DNA of 55,243 bases, taken from the NCBI GenBank assembly GCA_030605475.1, contig JAUWIG010000012.1, positions 1 to 55,243 on the forward strand. Direction: 5' to 3'. Positions 1 to 7,163 of this stretch are shown here, piece after piece. Numbering within the stretch: the stretch's first letter is position 1; each line of letters starts with the position of its first letter. Made by a program: the position numbers and the translations under genes. Below the pieces are notes generated by a model that saw only the letters and a list, made by a program, of their open reading frames with translations, did not search any database and was not told the origin of the DNA. This stretch comes from Planctomycetota bacterium (GTDB taxonomy: Bacteria; Planctomycetota; Phycisphaerae; Sedimentisphaerales; Anaerobacaceae).

Positions 1-1
1 C

Positions 2-139
2 GCTGAAGAACCCGTCATTGAAGAATTTGACGTTGAAGAGATGGTAAACTGGCTTGAGGAGCTTTGGCTCACAAACGAGGAAGTAAGAGAAACCACAACC
101 GAGCAGGAGTGGCTGGACTTTATAGAAAGAGTAAAGTAG
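2..139 (+). CDS. 3' end of an unidentified acidic protein (partial)
   Basis: An open frame runs from the window edge to a TAG at 137-139, giving 45 C-terminal residues. They are strongly acidic and include the run EEMVNWLEELW. The frame is followed by an intrinsic terminator at 228-265, which supports a real gene end. The 5' part lies outside the window. Nothing in the tail identifies a family, so no function is proposed. Confidence 0.55.
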   Translation, partial: AEEPVIEEFDVEEMVNWLEELWLTNEEVRETTTEQEWLDFIERVK

Positions 140-227
140 ACCCCTTCATATTAACCTGTGTTGAAGGCCTTGGTGGTGTTGGCGCTGGCACCGGCACTAA
201 CATCTTTAAGTTGTTAAAAATAAAATT

Positions 228-265
228 AAAGGGCTGAGAGTTGCGTCGTCCTCAGCCCTTTCTAA
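228..265 (+). terminator. Rho-independent terminator
   Basis: A perfect 11-bp stem, AAAGGGCTGAG (228-238) with CTCAGCCCTTT (251-261), has a 12-nt loop and is followed by CTAATTTTG. It lies about 90 nt after the stop codon of the partial plus-strand gene. The A/T flanks would also let it end minus-strand transcripts arriving from the small basic protein gene. Confidence 0.8.
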
Positions 266-300
266 TTTTGAATTGAACTTTCTCTGTGTTATCCGCCCGT

Positions 301-329
301 CATCCGTAGAAGTTCTACTTCGGAGGATG
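301..329. repeat. Interrupted palindrome CATCC..GAAGT/ACTTC..GGATG
   Basis: CATCC-GTA-GAAGT, a TCT centre, then ACTTC-GGA-GGATG forms a palindrome with one symmetric internal mismatch block. It sits in the spacer between convergent genes and resembles dispersed intergenic palindromes elsewhere in this window. It has no visible coding or terminator character. Confidence 0.5.
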
Positions 330-392
330 GATGTTCTCTGTGGCCAAATTCTTTTTTTGTCTTTTGTCTCCTTACCTCTGACTTTTGAGCTT

Positions 393-638
393 TTAGCTTT
401 CTTTTTCTTCAGATTCCGGTGTTTCAGCCGCTTCAGCCGCTACTTCCTTAGCTGGAGCTTCTTTTTCTTTTTGGCTTGCGTGGGTCTTGCGATGTGCGAC
501 TTTGGGCAGCCCCAGCAGAGAATCGCCCTCTGACCATTGCTCTTCGTCTTTTAGCTTCTCGATACGCTCAGCCCGCGTTAGGACGTTTCGGTGCCTCCTC
601 AAGGCACCTCTAATCTTTAAAGAACGGTCGATAGACAT
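393..638 (-). CDS. Small basic protein (Planctomycetes/Verrucomicrobia/Chlamydiae type)
   Basis: This is an 81-residue protein. The N-terminal half (MSIDRSLK, then RHRNVLTRAERIEKL, about residues 1-30) matches my memory of a short conserved basic protein family defined for Chlamydiae, Verrucomicrobia and Planctomycetes (TIGR04137). The second half, from about residue 50, is a low-complexity Ala/Glu/Lys tail. The gene starts 19 nt after the stop of the SPOR-like membrane protein gene on the same strand, so the two are probably co-transcribed. The biological role is unknown to me; the basic N-terminus would suit RNA or ribosome contact, which is inference. It is a useful lineage marker. The family call is from memory, without a search. 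Confidence 0.8.
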   Translation of the reverse strand: MSIDRSLKIRGALRRHRNVLTRAERIEKLKDEEQWSEGDSLLGLPKVAHRKTHASQKEKEAPAKEVAAEAAETPESEEKES

Positions 639-657
639 TCAACATTTCTCCTAAAGA

Positions 658-1389
658 CTAATCATCAAATCTCATGCCGTATGCATCGTGAAACGGCTTG
701 CTGCCAAAAGTTTCATAACCCGGCGGTGCTTTGTATCCGGCACCCAGCTTGATTATTTTCTGTTTTGCCCAGTGGCCGTTAGTTCCGGGCCTTTCAGGGT
801 TTTCATATTTTTCCGCGGTGACCAAATAATACATACCGCCGATTCTTTTTATTTCGGTTTGTACGCTATTTGCGGCAAAATACTGCCTTACCGGCTCCAA
901 ATGAGTTCTAAGCTCATAGGTCTGTATCACGATTCGATTATTGCCTTTCGACCAGGCTGGCCTGGTTTCTTCGGCAGTTAACGTTGTTTTTCCGGCTGTG
1001 TCGGGCGTTTGCGTTTCACGGCTAGCTGGCCTCGGGGTCGCTTTCTGCGCGCTTTCGGGCGTTTTTGCGGCTGAATTGACTGCCTCCTGGCTGCTTAGAT
1101 AACTAATTTGGCCCAGCCGAAAGAACACTAAAAGCAACAGAACAATGCCCAGCAGCAGCGCTATTGCAATCTGATATGGCATTGATATCTCAATCCTGCC
1201 GGCGTTAAATTGCACAATTCTCGGCCTTTTTGGCCACCTGGTTACTCTTTCAAATAGCCGTGTTTTAATTGGCTCGGCTTCGCCGGTTTTTTCCGGAGAC
1301 GATTGCTCTAACGTTTTGTCATAATCCGACTTAGGATGAGTTTTGCCAATTACTTCATACAGCGACTTTTTTTTACGGGTACGTGCCAT
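658..1389 (-). CDS. Single-pass membrane protein with SPOR-like C-terminal domain
   Basis: The 243-residue protein has a basic N-terminus (MARTRKKKS), a charged cytoplasmic segment, and one hydrophobic helix at about residues 72-91. A Thr/Ala/Pro-rich linker follows, to about residue 145. The compact C-terminal domain contains VIQTYELRTHLEPVRQYF and a later YYLVTAEKY. That pattern of a short helix between strands, with a 'yyLv.' strand, resembles SPOR or sporulation-related repeat folds that bind septal peptidoglycan, but I see no strict motif. The likely topology is cytoplasmic N-terminus and periplasmic C-terminus. It precedes the small basic protein gene by 19 nt in a probable two-gene unit. 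The ATG at 1389 opens the only long frame here. Function is inference. Confidence 0.6.
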   Translation of the reverse strand: MARTRKKKSLYEVIGKTHPKSDYDKTLEQSSPEKTGEAEPIKTRLFERVTRWPKRPRIVQFNAGRIEISMPYQIAIALLLGIVLLLLVFFRLGQISYLSSQEAVNSAAKTPESAQKATPRPASRETQTPDTAGKTTLTAEETRPAWSKGNNRIVIQTYELRTHLEPVRQYFAANSVQTEIKRIGGMYYLVTAEKYENPERPGTNGHWAKQKIIKLGAGYKAPPGYETFGSKPFHDAYGMRFDD

Positions 1390-1565
1390 AGCCGAAACCC
1401 ATTAAGAAATCTTCCATCCTTACTTATACTATTATAATCGGAATTTCAATAAGAAATTGCCAATATTTATGTGGGAAATTTGGCGGGGAAATTCCAATTA
1501 AATACCATTAGAGACTCTTCTCTAACGGCATAAATGTGTAAGTTGTTAAAATGGGCAAGATAAAA

Positions 1566-1673
1566 AGTGAGAAAAAGTGCAGGAAATTGCAAAAAAGTGA
1601 TTAAAAATTGCAAGAAAATGTAAAAAAATGCAAGAAAGTGCAAAAAAGTGAGAAAAAGTGCGCTTTTTTGCAC
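1566..1673. repeat. Phased A-tract array, about 10-nt period, ending in a hairpin
   Basis: About ten imperfect units of the type AAGTGCAAAA follow each other with a spacing near 10 nt. The array ends in a perfect 11-bp inverted repeat, GTGCAAAAAAG (1638-1648) with CTTTTTTGCAC (1663-1673). A-tracts repeated once per helical turn are known to curve DNA. The array lies 180-280 nt upstream of the minus-strand SPOR-like gene and 350-450 nt upstream of the plus-strand restriction enzyme gene. Confidence 0.65.
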
Positions 1674-1717
1674 ACGTTCTTTACCGCGGAGTTCGCAGAG
1701 AACGCAGAGAAAAATTT

Positions 1718-1799
1718 AGCCACGAATTAACACGAATTTGCTTAACCGCGGATTTCACGGATTACACGGAGAAACTTGGCCACGAATTGACACGAATTT
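1718..1799. repeat. Two copies of a 22-nt CACGAATT repeat
   Basis: The 22-nt unit at 1718-1739 recurs with two changes at 1778-1799; the core is CACGAATT(A/G)ACACGAATTT. Between them lies GCGGATTTCACGGATTACAC. I recall similar boilerplate in spacers of several environmental phyla, but the origin is unknown. Confidence 0.55.
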
Positions 1800-2019
1800 T
1801 ATAGCCACAAAAAAGCACAAAAGGCACAAGGGAAACTAGACGCGGATTTGATTTTGGTATTGCGTCCCTTCGGCTTCGCTCAGGGCAAGCTTGCGTATCC
1901 ACAGGACAAGTTGCGTATTGCGATAGCGGAGCCCTGCGGGGGTGTTTTTGGTTTGACGGATTAGAAAATTTTGGGTAGTGTGTGTGGTGAAAGGGAAAAC
2001 TTAGATAGCTGGGGTTGGA

Positions 2020-5000
2020 ATGGCGAAAACTAAAGCAACCGAGAGAGAATTTCAAGGCAAAGTTATTGCTTGGATATTAAAGCAAATAGAGCATGGGGGC
2101 TTGCCGTTTGAAAATGCTACCAACGACTCAAGTCTTTATGACCTGCCAACTGTAAGATTTCCAGATGTTTTACTGTGTTTAGATTTCGCATGCCAGAGGC
2201 CATTTTGTGGCTGGGAGCTAAAGACTCCAAAGACTGATGTTAGAGATAAAAAGCTTTTGAAGGATGCGGTAGAAAAAGCTCAGACATTGAATGCAAAGTA
2301 CTTTGTTACATGGAACATGCAGACAGCAATAATATGGCGGACGCCTGAGAAGACGAGAAAAGTAATTAAAGAAAGTGACATGGTCAGAGAATTCGACCCC
2401 GATAATAGAATAACTTCTGTTGGTGATATAAGAGAAGCTCAAAAGGCACTATTGTTAGAAAGTCGATGTGCTCAACTGCTGCGGGATTTGGCAAGGCTAT
2501 ATCACGATGAAAACATAAACCTGCCGCTTACGGATACTACCTTCTTCGTTGAAATGGTTGGAAATGCATCTAATAAGATGGAGGGGACATTACTGCAGGA
2601 CATAAAGAAAGCCATAACAGACAAAAGTTTTAATAAGAGATTAAACGCCTGGGCTAAGAAACAGGGGGTGAGTAAATATGACCAAGATTACTACCAGACA
2701 TTAGCACAACAGGTTTCCTACAAGATAATCGCAAAGATTCTATTTTATCTGACAATGCGATTACACTATTCGGATTTACCGAGGCTGGAGCTACCACCAA
2801 AAAGTTGTAAGACGGCGGTAAAGAGAATGCGCGAGTTATTTCAACAATCGCTCGAAGTTGATTACCAGGCGATATTTGAGACAGATATTACAGATGAGAT
2901 AGAGTTATCAAAAGAAACGACAAAAATAATAATTCAGCTTACGGAGAACCTTGCGCACTGGAGCTTTGAGCTGATGCCTCTTGATGTTATAGGTGCTGTA
3001 TTTGAAAAGCTCATACCACAAGAGGCAAGGCGTAGTCTTGGGCAGTATTTTACTCCTGACAATCTGGTTGATTTGATAGTTTCTTTTTGCGTGCGTAATA
3101 CTGAAGACTATGTAATGGACCCGACATGTGGGACGGGGACCTTTTTGATTCGCAGCTATAACAAACTGCGGGGTCTTAGTGCAAAGAGAAAAACGCATCA
3201 TGAGCTACTCAATCAGGTGTGGGGATTTGATATTTCGGGCTTCCCTGCTGAGCTTGCAACGATAAACCTGTGCAGACAGGATTTGAGTGATTATTTGAAT
3301 TTTCCGCGTGTTTTGGCGCAGGATTTTTTTGAGGTATTGCCTGGGGCAAGTTTTGAGTTTCCGCCTCCGAAGAAAACAGCAAAAACCGGCGAACGGGTAA
3401 ATGTGAAGATTCCAGAGTTTGACGCTCTGTTGGGTAATTTTCCATATATTAGACAAGAGCTAATCGAGAAAGCGGAAAAGGGGTATAAGGAGAAGTTAGA
3501 GCACGTTCTTGTTGAGGGTTGGGGAGGAAAATATACTCAGCTTTTCAAGGATGGGGGACAGATACGATTATCAGGACAGGCGGATATTTATGCGTATTTG
3601 TTTTTTCACGCAGCGACGCATCTAAAAGATGGCGGACGGATGGGCTTTGTAACGAGTAACTCGTGGCTTGATGTGGCATATGGATATGAGCTGCAAAGAT
3701 TTTTCCTTTCGAAGTTTAAGATAATAGCGATTTGTGAGAGCAGATGTGAGCCGTGGTTTGAGCAATCGGCAGTGAATACGGTGTTTACAATTCTTGAACG
3801 CTGCGACGATGAAAAGGCGAAGAAAAATAATGTTGTTCGTTTTGTGAAAGTTAAAAAGCCATTAGGAGAATTACTTCCTCAAGACCCGGTTACTGATTCA
3901 CAATCACGGTGGTTACGGCTTGAGCAGCTTATAGATAAAATCGAGGAGATTCCTGAAGCTGTGCGGTTTAAGGATGGCTCGCAGGTGAGAAAGTTCTCGA
4001 GAATCAGCGAAGACCATATCAGCCAGCCGGAGATTATTTCATACGAGGATGACGAAGTAAGGGTACGGATGATTCGGCAAGGAGATTTGAGGGATGAGGT
4101 AGAAGCAGCCGGTCAGACGGTAAAGTGGGGGCAGTATTTAAGGGCGCCGGATATATATTTTGAGATATTAGGGAAATGTGCGGATAAGCTTGTGCCATTG
4201 CGAGAGGTGGCTGAAATACGCAGGGGTTTTACAACCGGTATAAATGAGTTTTTCTATTTGACGGATGATAAGATAAAGCACTGGGGTATTGAGGAGGAGT
4301 TTTTAAAACCTGTCCTCAAATCACCAAAAGAGTTTGAAGGCATTTTGATTGACCCTGCTAAACTTACCACTAAAGTCTTCTTGTGCAAAAAGAGCAAGGA
4401 GGAATTACGCCGGGAGGGGAAAACCAGAGCCTCGAAGTATATCGAGTGGGGAGAGAAGCAGAAAACAAAGGATGGCGTCCCCTGGCCGGATGTGCCAACG
4501 GTAAGAAATAGAAAACCAGGATGGTGGGCGTTGCCAGAGGCTGACCTGGTTCAAGTTTTTTGGACTAAATCTTACGCTGTAAAACATCTACAAAGGTTCT
4601 CACCGGATAGATTACTTGCAGATCAAAGGCTTTACCAAGTAATTCAGAAAGACACAGTTGACACAAAGACTCTTGCTGGCCTGATGAATTGCTCGTTGTT
4701 TTCCCTATCTACAGAATTAGGTGGTAGAGTAAACCTCGGCGATGGTGCCCTTGATACCACGGTGGAAGAAGCACAAGACTATCTAATAGTTCCTGATGTA
4801 ACACAACTTACAAATAATCAAGCCAAGAAAATCCTTCAAGCCTTCGACACCCTCCTCACCCGCCCCATCAAAGCCATCTTTGAAGAAGTCAAGATGCCTG
4901 ACCGGCAGAGGATGGATAGCCTTGTCCTTGAAGTTCTGGGTCTTGACCCGAAGAAGTATCTCAAGCCTCTCTACGATGGCCTTTGCGAACTGGTCAGGGA

Positions 5001-5493
5001 GCGGCTTTTGTTGCCAAAGCTTCGGAAGTCAACGAAAAAGAAGCGGGTCGAGCAGGATTATGAAAAGATGTGCGAGGAGATTAGCGAGGAGATTCTACCG
5101 AGCGGGCCAATTGAATTTCCTGAGGGATTTGTTAAGGGATGGCCGCGTATAAAATGTGAGGAGATACAAGTTCCGGAGGGTGAATTGAAATTTGGAGAGA
5201 GTTTTTTCGATAAGCAAGAAATATGTGATGCGGAGGGTCAACATGTGATGGAGGTCAGTAGCTTAGAGAAAGGTAAATTTATAGTTTATGCCAAGAAGAA
5301 GTCTGAATTTGTTATAAAAGTACCTGAGAGTTCATTAGTTATCAAAAAGGTTGTTCAGGATTACGAAATCTATCTGAAAGAGATAAGAAACCAACTTTTT
5401 AAGGCAATTATGGAGAAATGTGGCGATTATAATAAATCGGAGAATCTGATGAGGAAGGTTTTTGAGGAGTTTGGGTTGCCAGATATCCGGTAA
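2020..5493 (+). CDS. Type IIG restriction-modification enzyme (Eco57I-like, single polypeptide)
   Basis: The 1157-residue protein appears to combine nuclease, adenine methyltransferase and target recognition. An N-terminal PD-(D/E)xK signature is visible: FPDVLL with D49, then GWELK with E66 and K68. A helical linker leads to the methyltransferase domain: RRSLGQYFTPDNLVDLIV, then SAM-binding motif I, DPTCGTGTF, at 367-375. The catalytic motif IV is GNFPY (473-476), an NPPY variant with Phe in place of the first Pro. The C-terminal half contains LREVAEIRRGFTTG, typical of target-recognition domains in this group. Such enzymes methylate adenine in an asymmetric site and cut nearby. The gene stands alone, with no partner methylase or specificity gene. 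It is the longest gene here and lies in a repeat-rich accessory spot. Recognition sequence and activity cannot be read from the sequence. Confidence 0.87.
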   Translation: MAKTKATEREFQGKVIAWILKQIEHGGLPFENATNDSSLYDLPTVRFPDVLLCLDFACQRPFCGWELKTPKTDVRDKKLLKDAVEKAQTLNAKYFVTWNMQTAIIWRTPEKTRKVIKESDMVREFDPDNRITSVGDIREAQKALLLESRCAQLLRDLARLYHDENINLPLTDTTFFVEMVGNASNKMEGTLLQDIKKAITDKSFNKRLNAWAKKQGVSKYDQDYYQTLAQQVSYKIIAKILFYLTMRLHYSDLPRLELPPKSCKTAVKRMRELFQQSLEVDYQAIFETDITDEIELSKETTKIIIQLTENLAHWSFELMPLDVIGAVFEKLIPQEARRSLGQYFTPDNLVDLIVSFCVRNTEDYVMDPTCGTGTFLIRSYNKLRGLSAKRKTHHELLNQVWGFDISGFPAELATINLCRQDLSDYLNFPRVLAQDFFEVLPGASFEFPPPKKTAKTGERVNVKIPEFDALLGNFPYIRQELIEKAEKGYKEKLEHVLVEGWGGKYTQLFKDGGQIRLSGQADIYAYLFFHAATHLKDGGRMGFVTSNSWLDVAYGYELQRFFLSKFKIIAICESRCEPWFEQSAVNTVFTILERCDDEKAKKNNVVRFVKVKKPLGELLPQDPVTDSQSRWLRLEQLIDKIEEIPEAVRFKDGSQVRKFSRISEDHISQPEIISYEDDEVRVRMIRQGDLRDEVEAAGQTVKWGQYLRAPDIYFEILGKCADKLVPLREVAEIRRGFTTGINEFFYLTDDKIKHWGIEEEFLKPVLKSPKEFEGILIDPAKLTTKVFLCKKSKEELRREGKTRASKYIEWGEKQKTKDGVPWPDVPTVRNRKPGWWALPEADLVQVFWTKSYAVKHLQRFSPDRLLADQRLYQVIQKDTVDTKTLAGLMNCSLFSLSTELGGRVNLGDGALDTTVEEAQDYLIVPDVTQLTNNQAKKILQAFDTLLTRPIKAIFEEVKMPDRQRMDSLVLEVLGLDPKKYLKPLYDGLCELVRERLLLPKLRKSTKKKRVEQDYEKMCEEISEEILPSGPIEFPEGFVKGWPRIKCEEIQVPEGELKFGESFFDKQEICDAEGQHVMEVSSLEKGKFIVYAKKKSEFVIKVPESSLVIKKVVQDYEIYLKEIRNQLFKAIMEKCGDYNKSENLMRKVFEEFGLPDIR

Positions 5494-5510
5494 AACTGGG
5501 GGGCCAGTTT
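5493..5510 (+). terminator. Short hairpin after the restriction enzyme gene
   Basis: AAACTGG (5493-5499) and CCAGTTT (5504-5510) pair around GGGG, starting at the last base of the stop codon. There is no clear U-run, only AATT, so termination is possible but weak. Confidence 0.4.
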
Positions 5511-5557
5511 AATTGATTCCGCCACGGGCGGATCTTCGATATTGATTATTTGGGGCT

Positions 5558-5585
5558 CCGATTAGAAGTGCTACTTCTAACGGGG
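5558..5585. repeat. CCGTTAGAAGT-family palindrome
   Basis: CCGATTAGAAGT and ACTTCTAACGG pair around GCT, with one extra base in the first arm. It is the same family as the palindromes at 32875-32915 and the separated arms at 16185/16320. Confidence 0.6.
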
Positions 5586-5649
5586 TAAAAGATTGCCGCG
5601 CATTGGGGTAAAACCCCCTACGATGCAGGGAGCTAAATGGGAAGGAAAC

Positions 5650-5669
5650 CCCTGCCGCGAGCGGCAGGG
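5650..5669. repeat. Perfect 9-bp inverted repeat CCCTGCCGC
   Basis: CCCTGCCGC, GA, GCGGCAGGG: a GC-rich hairpin with a 2-nt centre in the spacer before the aminotransferase. There is no U-run, so it is more likely a dispersed palindrome than a terminator. Confidence 0.6.
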
Positions 5670-5927
5670 CTAAACATTTCTGGGTCTCCTGCTGCGGGCC
5701 TGGGGGGAAAACTTCTCGGGGAGGACCACAAAGAATATCGAATCCTTCGGCCCTTCGACAGGCTCAGGGTAAACTCGGCTCAGGACAAGTATCAAACCCC
5801 GACTGATACATCGGGACAGGCAAGGAATACCGAATGGTGAAGTGCAAAAATTATCGTTGATTATTGGAGGTATTTGGTTATTATACCTGGCGTTATGAAG
5901 GATATAATCGCAGATAGAACCATGCAA

Positions 5928-5962
5928 TTTACTATTTATTATTTACTATTGACTATTTATGA
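5928..5962 (+). repeat. Heptamer array (5 units) containing a start codon
   Basis: The units are TTTACTA, TTTATTA, TTTACTA, TTGACTA and TTTATGA. The ATG of the aminotransferase gene (5959-5961) is inside the last unit, so the array occupies the place where a Shine-Dalgarno sequence would be expected. Confidence 0.85.
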
Positions 5963-7074
5963 AAAAGATTCTGGCAAATAGAACAAGTAAGATTGACGCG
6001 AGTGGGATTCGGAAAGTATTTGCGCTGGCGGAGAAGCTGAAGGACCCGGTGGATTTTTCAATAGGTCAGCCGGACTTCGATGTGCCGGAGGTATTAAAAA
6101 ACGAAGCGATAAAGGCAATTAAGGCCGGGCAGAATAAATATTCGCTGACGGCGGGCGATAGTCTGCTGTGCGAGAAAATAGCTGAGCAGGTTAAAAACGA
6201 GTTCGGGTGGGAGAAGCCGGCAGTACTTGTGGTCAGCGGCGTCAGCGGGGGGCTGCTGTTGGCGTTTATGGTGCTTGTCAACCCCGGTGATGAGGTAATT
6301 GTAACCGACCCGTACTTTGTAATGTATAAGCACTTAGTTAATATGTTAGGGGGCAGGTGCGTTTTTGTTGACAGCTATCCTGATTTTGAGCTGCCAGTCG
6401 AGGCAATCGGCAGGGCGATAACGGCTAAAACGAAGATGATTATAGTCAATTCGCCGTGCAATCCTACCGGAGTTGTATATTCTCAAGAGCAGATAAAGGC
6501 GCTGGCTGAGGTGGCGGCGGAAAAAGATGTGGTTGTTCTGACCGATGAGATATACGAGAAATTCAGCTACGATGGCCGTTGTCCGAGTATAGCCAGCTAC
6601 TATGAGAAGAGCCTGCTGGTGCGTGGTTTTAGCAAGAGCTACGCGATGACGGGCTGGCGGGTGGCTTACACGGCGGCTCACGAGTCTTTATCGGACGTAA
6701 TCGAGCAGATGACGAAGATACAGCAATATACATTTGTCTGCGCGCCCACGCCTTTCCAAAAAGCAGCTATCGCGGCCCTGGATGTGGACGTGAGCGATTT
6801 GGTCGAGACGTACAGGAAAAAAAGAGACCTTATCTATGATGGATTGAAGGACAAGTTTGAATTAGTCAGGCCGGGCGGAGCGTTTTATGCGTTTGTTAAA
6901 GCGCCGGGTGCAGCCGGCGCAACACAATTTGTAGAAAAGGCAATCGCTAACAACGTACTTGTCATACCGGGTAATGTGTTCAGCGAGAAAGATACGCATT
7001 TTCGAATAAGCTACGCGACCAGCGATGATAAGATTCGGCAGGGGATAGAGATTTTGCGCAGGCTGGGACGTTGA
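5959..7074 (+). CDS. Class I/II PLP-dependent aminotransferase (aspartate aminotransferase family)
   Basis: The 371-residue cytoplasmic enzyme carries family hallmarks: FSIGQPDFDVP near the start, NSPCNPTG in the cofactor-binding region, TDEIYEKF with the PLP-contacting Asp/Tyr, and the Schiff-base lysine K226 in RGFSKSYAMTGWR. A C-terminal FRISYA holds the substrate-carboxylate arginine. Aspartate, alanine, aromatic and other amino-acid transaminases share all of these, so the exact substrate is open. The ATG at 5959 lies inside a heptamer array and has no Shine-Dalgarno sequence; no better in-frame start lies close by. A second heptamer array begins 2 nt after the stop codon and separates the gene from the phosphate symporter gene. 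Confidence 0.9.
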   Translation: MKKILANRTSKIDASGIRKVFALAEKLKDPVDFSIGQPDFDVPEVLKNEAIKAIKAGQNKYSLTAGDSLLCEKIAEQVKNEFGWEKPAVLVVSGVSGGLLLAFMVLVNPGDEVIVTDPYFVMYKHLVNMLGGRCVFVDSYPDFELPVEAIGRAITAKTKMIIVNSPCNPTGVVYSQEQIKALAEVAAEKDVVVLTDEIYEKFSYDGRCPSIASYYEKSLLVRGFSKSYAMTGWRVAYTAAHESLSDVIEQMTKIQQYTFVCAPTPFQKAAIAALDVDVSDLVETYRKKRDLIYDGLKDKFELVRPGGAFYAFVKAPGAAGATQFVEKAIANNVLVIPGNVFSEKDTHFRISYATSDDKIRQGIEILRRLGR

Positions 7075-7075
7075 A

Positions 7076-7145
7076 TTGACTATTTTCTATTGACTATTTT
7101 CTATTGATTGTTTTCCATTTATCAACTATCAACTACTGATTATCA
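7076..7145 (+). repeat. Heptamer array, ten units
   Basis: Ten consecutive 7-nt units run TTGACTA, TTTTCTA, TTGACTA, TTTTCTA, TTGATTG, TTTTCCA, TTTATCA, ACTATCA, ACTACTG, ATTATCA. The array begins 2 nt after the aminotransferase stop and ends 18 nt before the symporter start, so it fills almost the whole spacer. Confidence 0.85.
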
Positions 7146-7163
7146 ATTTTTTCAGGAACCGAT

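Larger units (their letters stand above)
1390..2019. other. Spacer of 630 nt, repeat-rich, no gene seen
   Basis: This divergent spacer between the SPOR-like gene and the restriction enzyme gene holds an A-tract array (1566-1673), two copies of a CACGAATTAACACGAATTT-type repeat, and segments such as TTCGCAGAGAACGCAGAG and CTTCGGCTTCGCTCAGGGCAAG. Segments like these recur in other spacers of the window. Short frames here are low complexity and are not supported as genes. Confidence 0.6.
5511..5958. other. Spacer of about 450 nt made of dispersed palindromes, no gene
   Basis: The spacer holds CCGATTAGAAGT/ACTTCTAACGG (5558-5585), the perfect palindrome CCCTGCCGC-GA-GCGGCAGGG (5650-5669), a CCCTTCGACAGGCTCAGG segment near 5752, and a heptamer array touching the next start codon. 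A short frame across 5637-5840 is composed of these repeats and I do not regard it as a gene. Confidence 0.6.

Noticed and set aside
1467..1673. 68-codon minus-strand frame rich in Phe/Leu
   Set aside because: It is the translation of the A-tract array; low complexity and no ribosome site.
5637..5840. 67-codon frame in the spacer after the restriction enzyme gene
   Set aside because: Built from the CCCTGCCGC palindrome and the CCTTCGACAGGCTCAGG segment; no conserved protein character.
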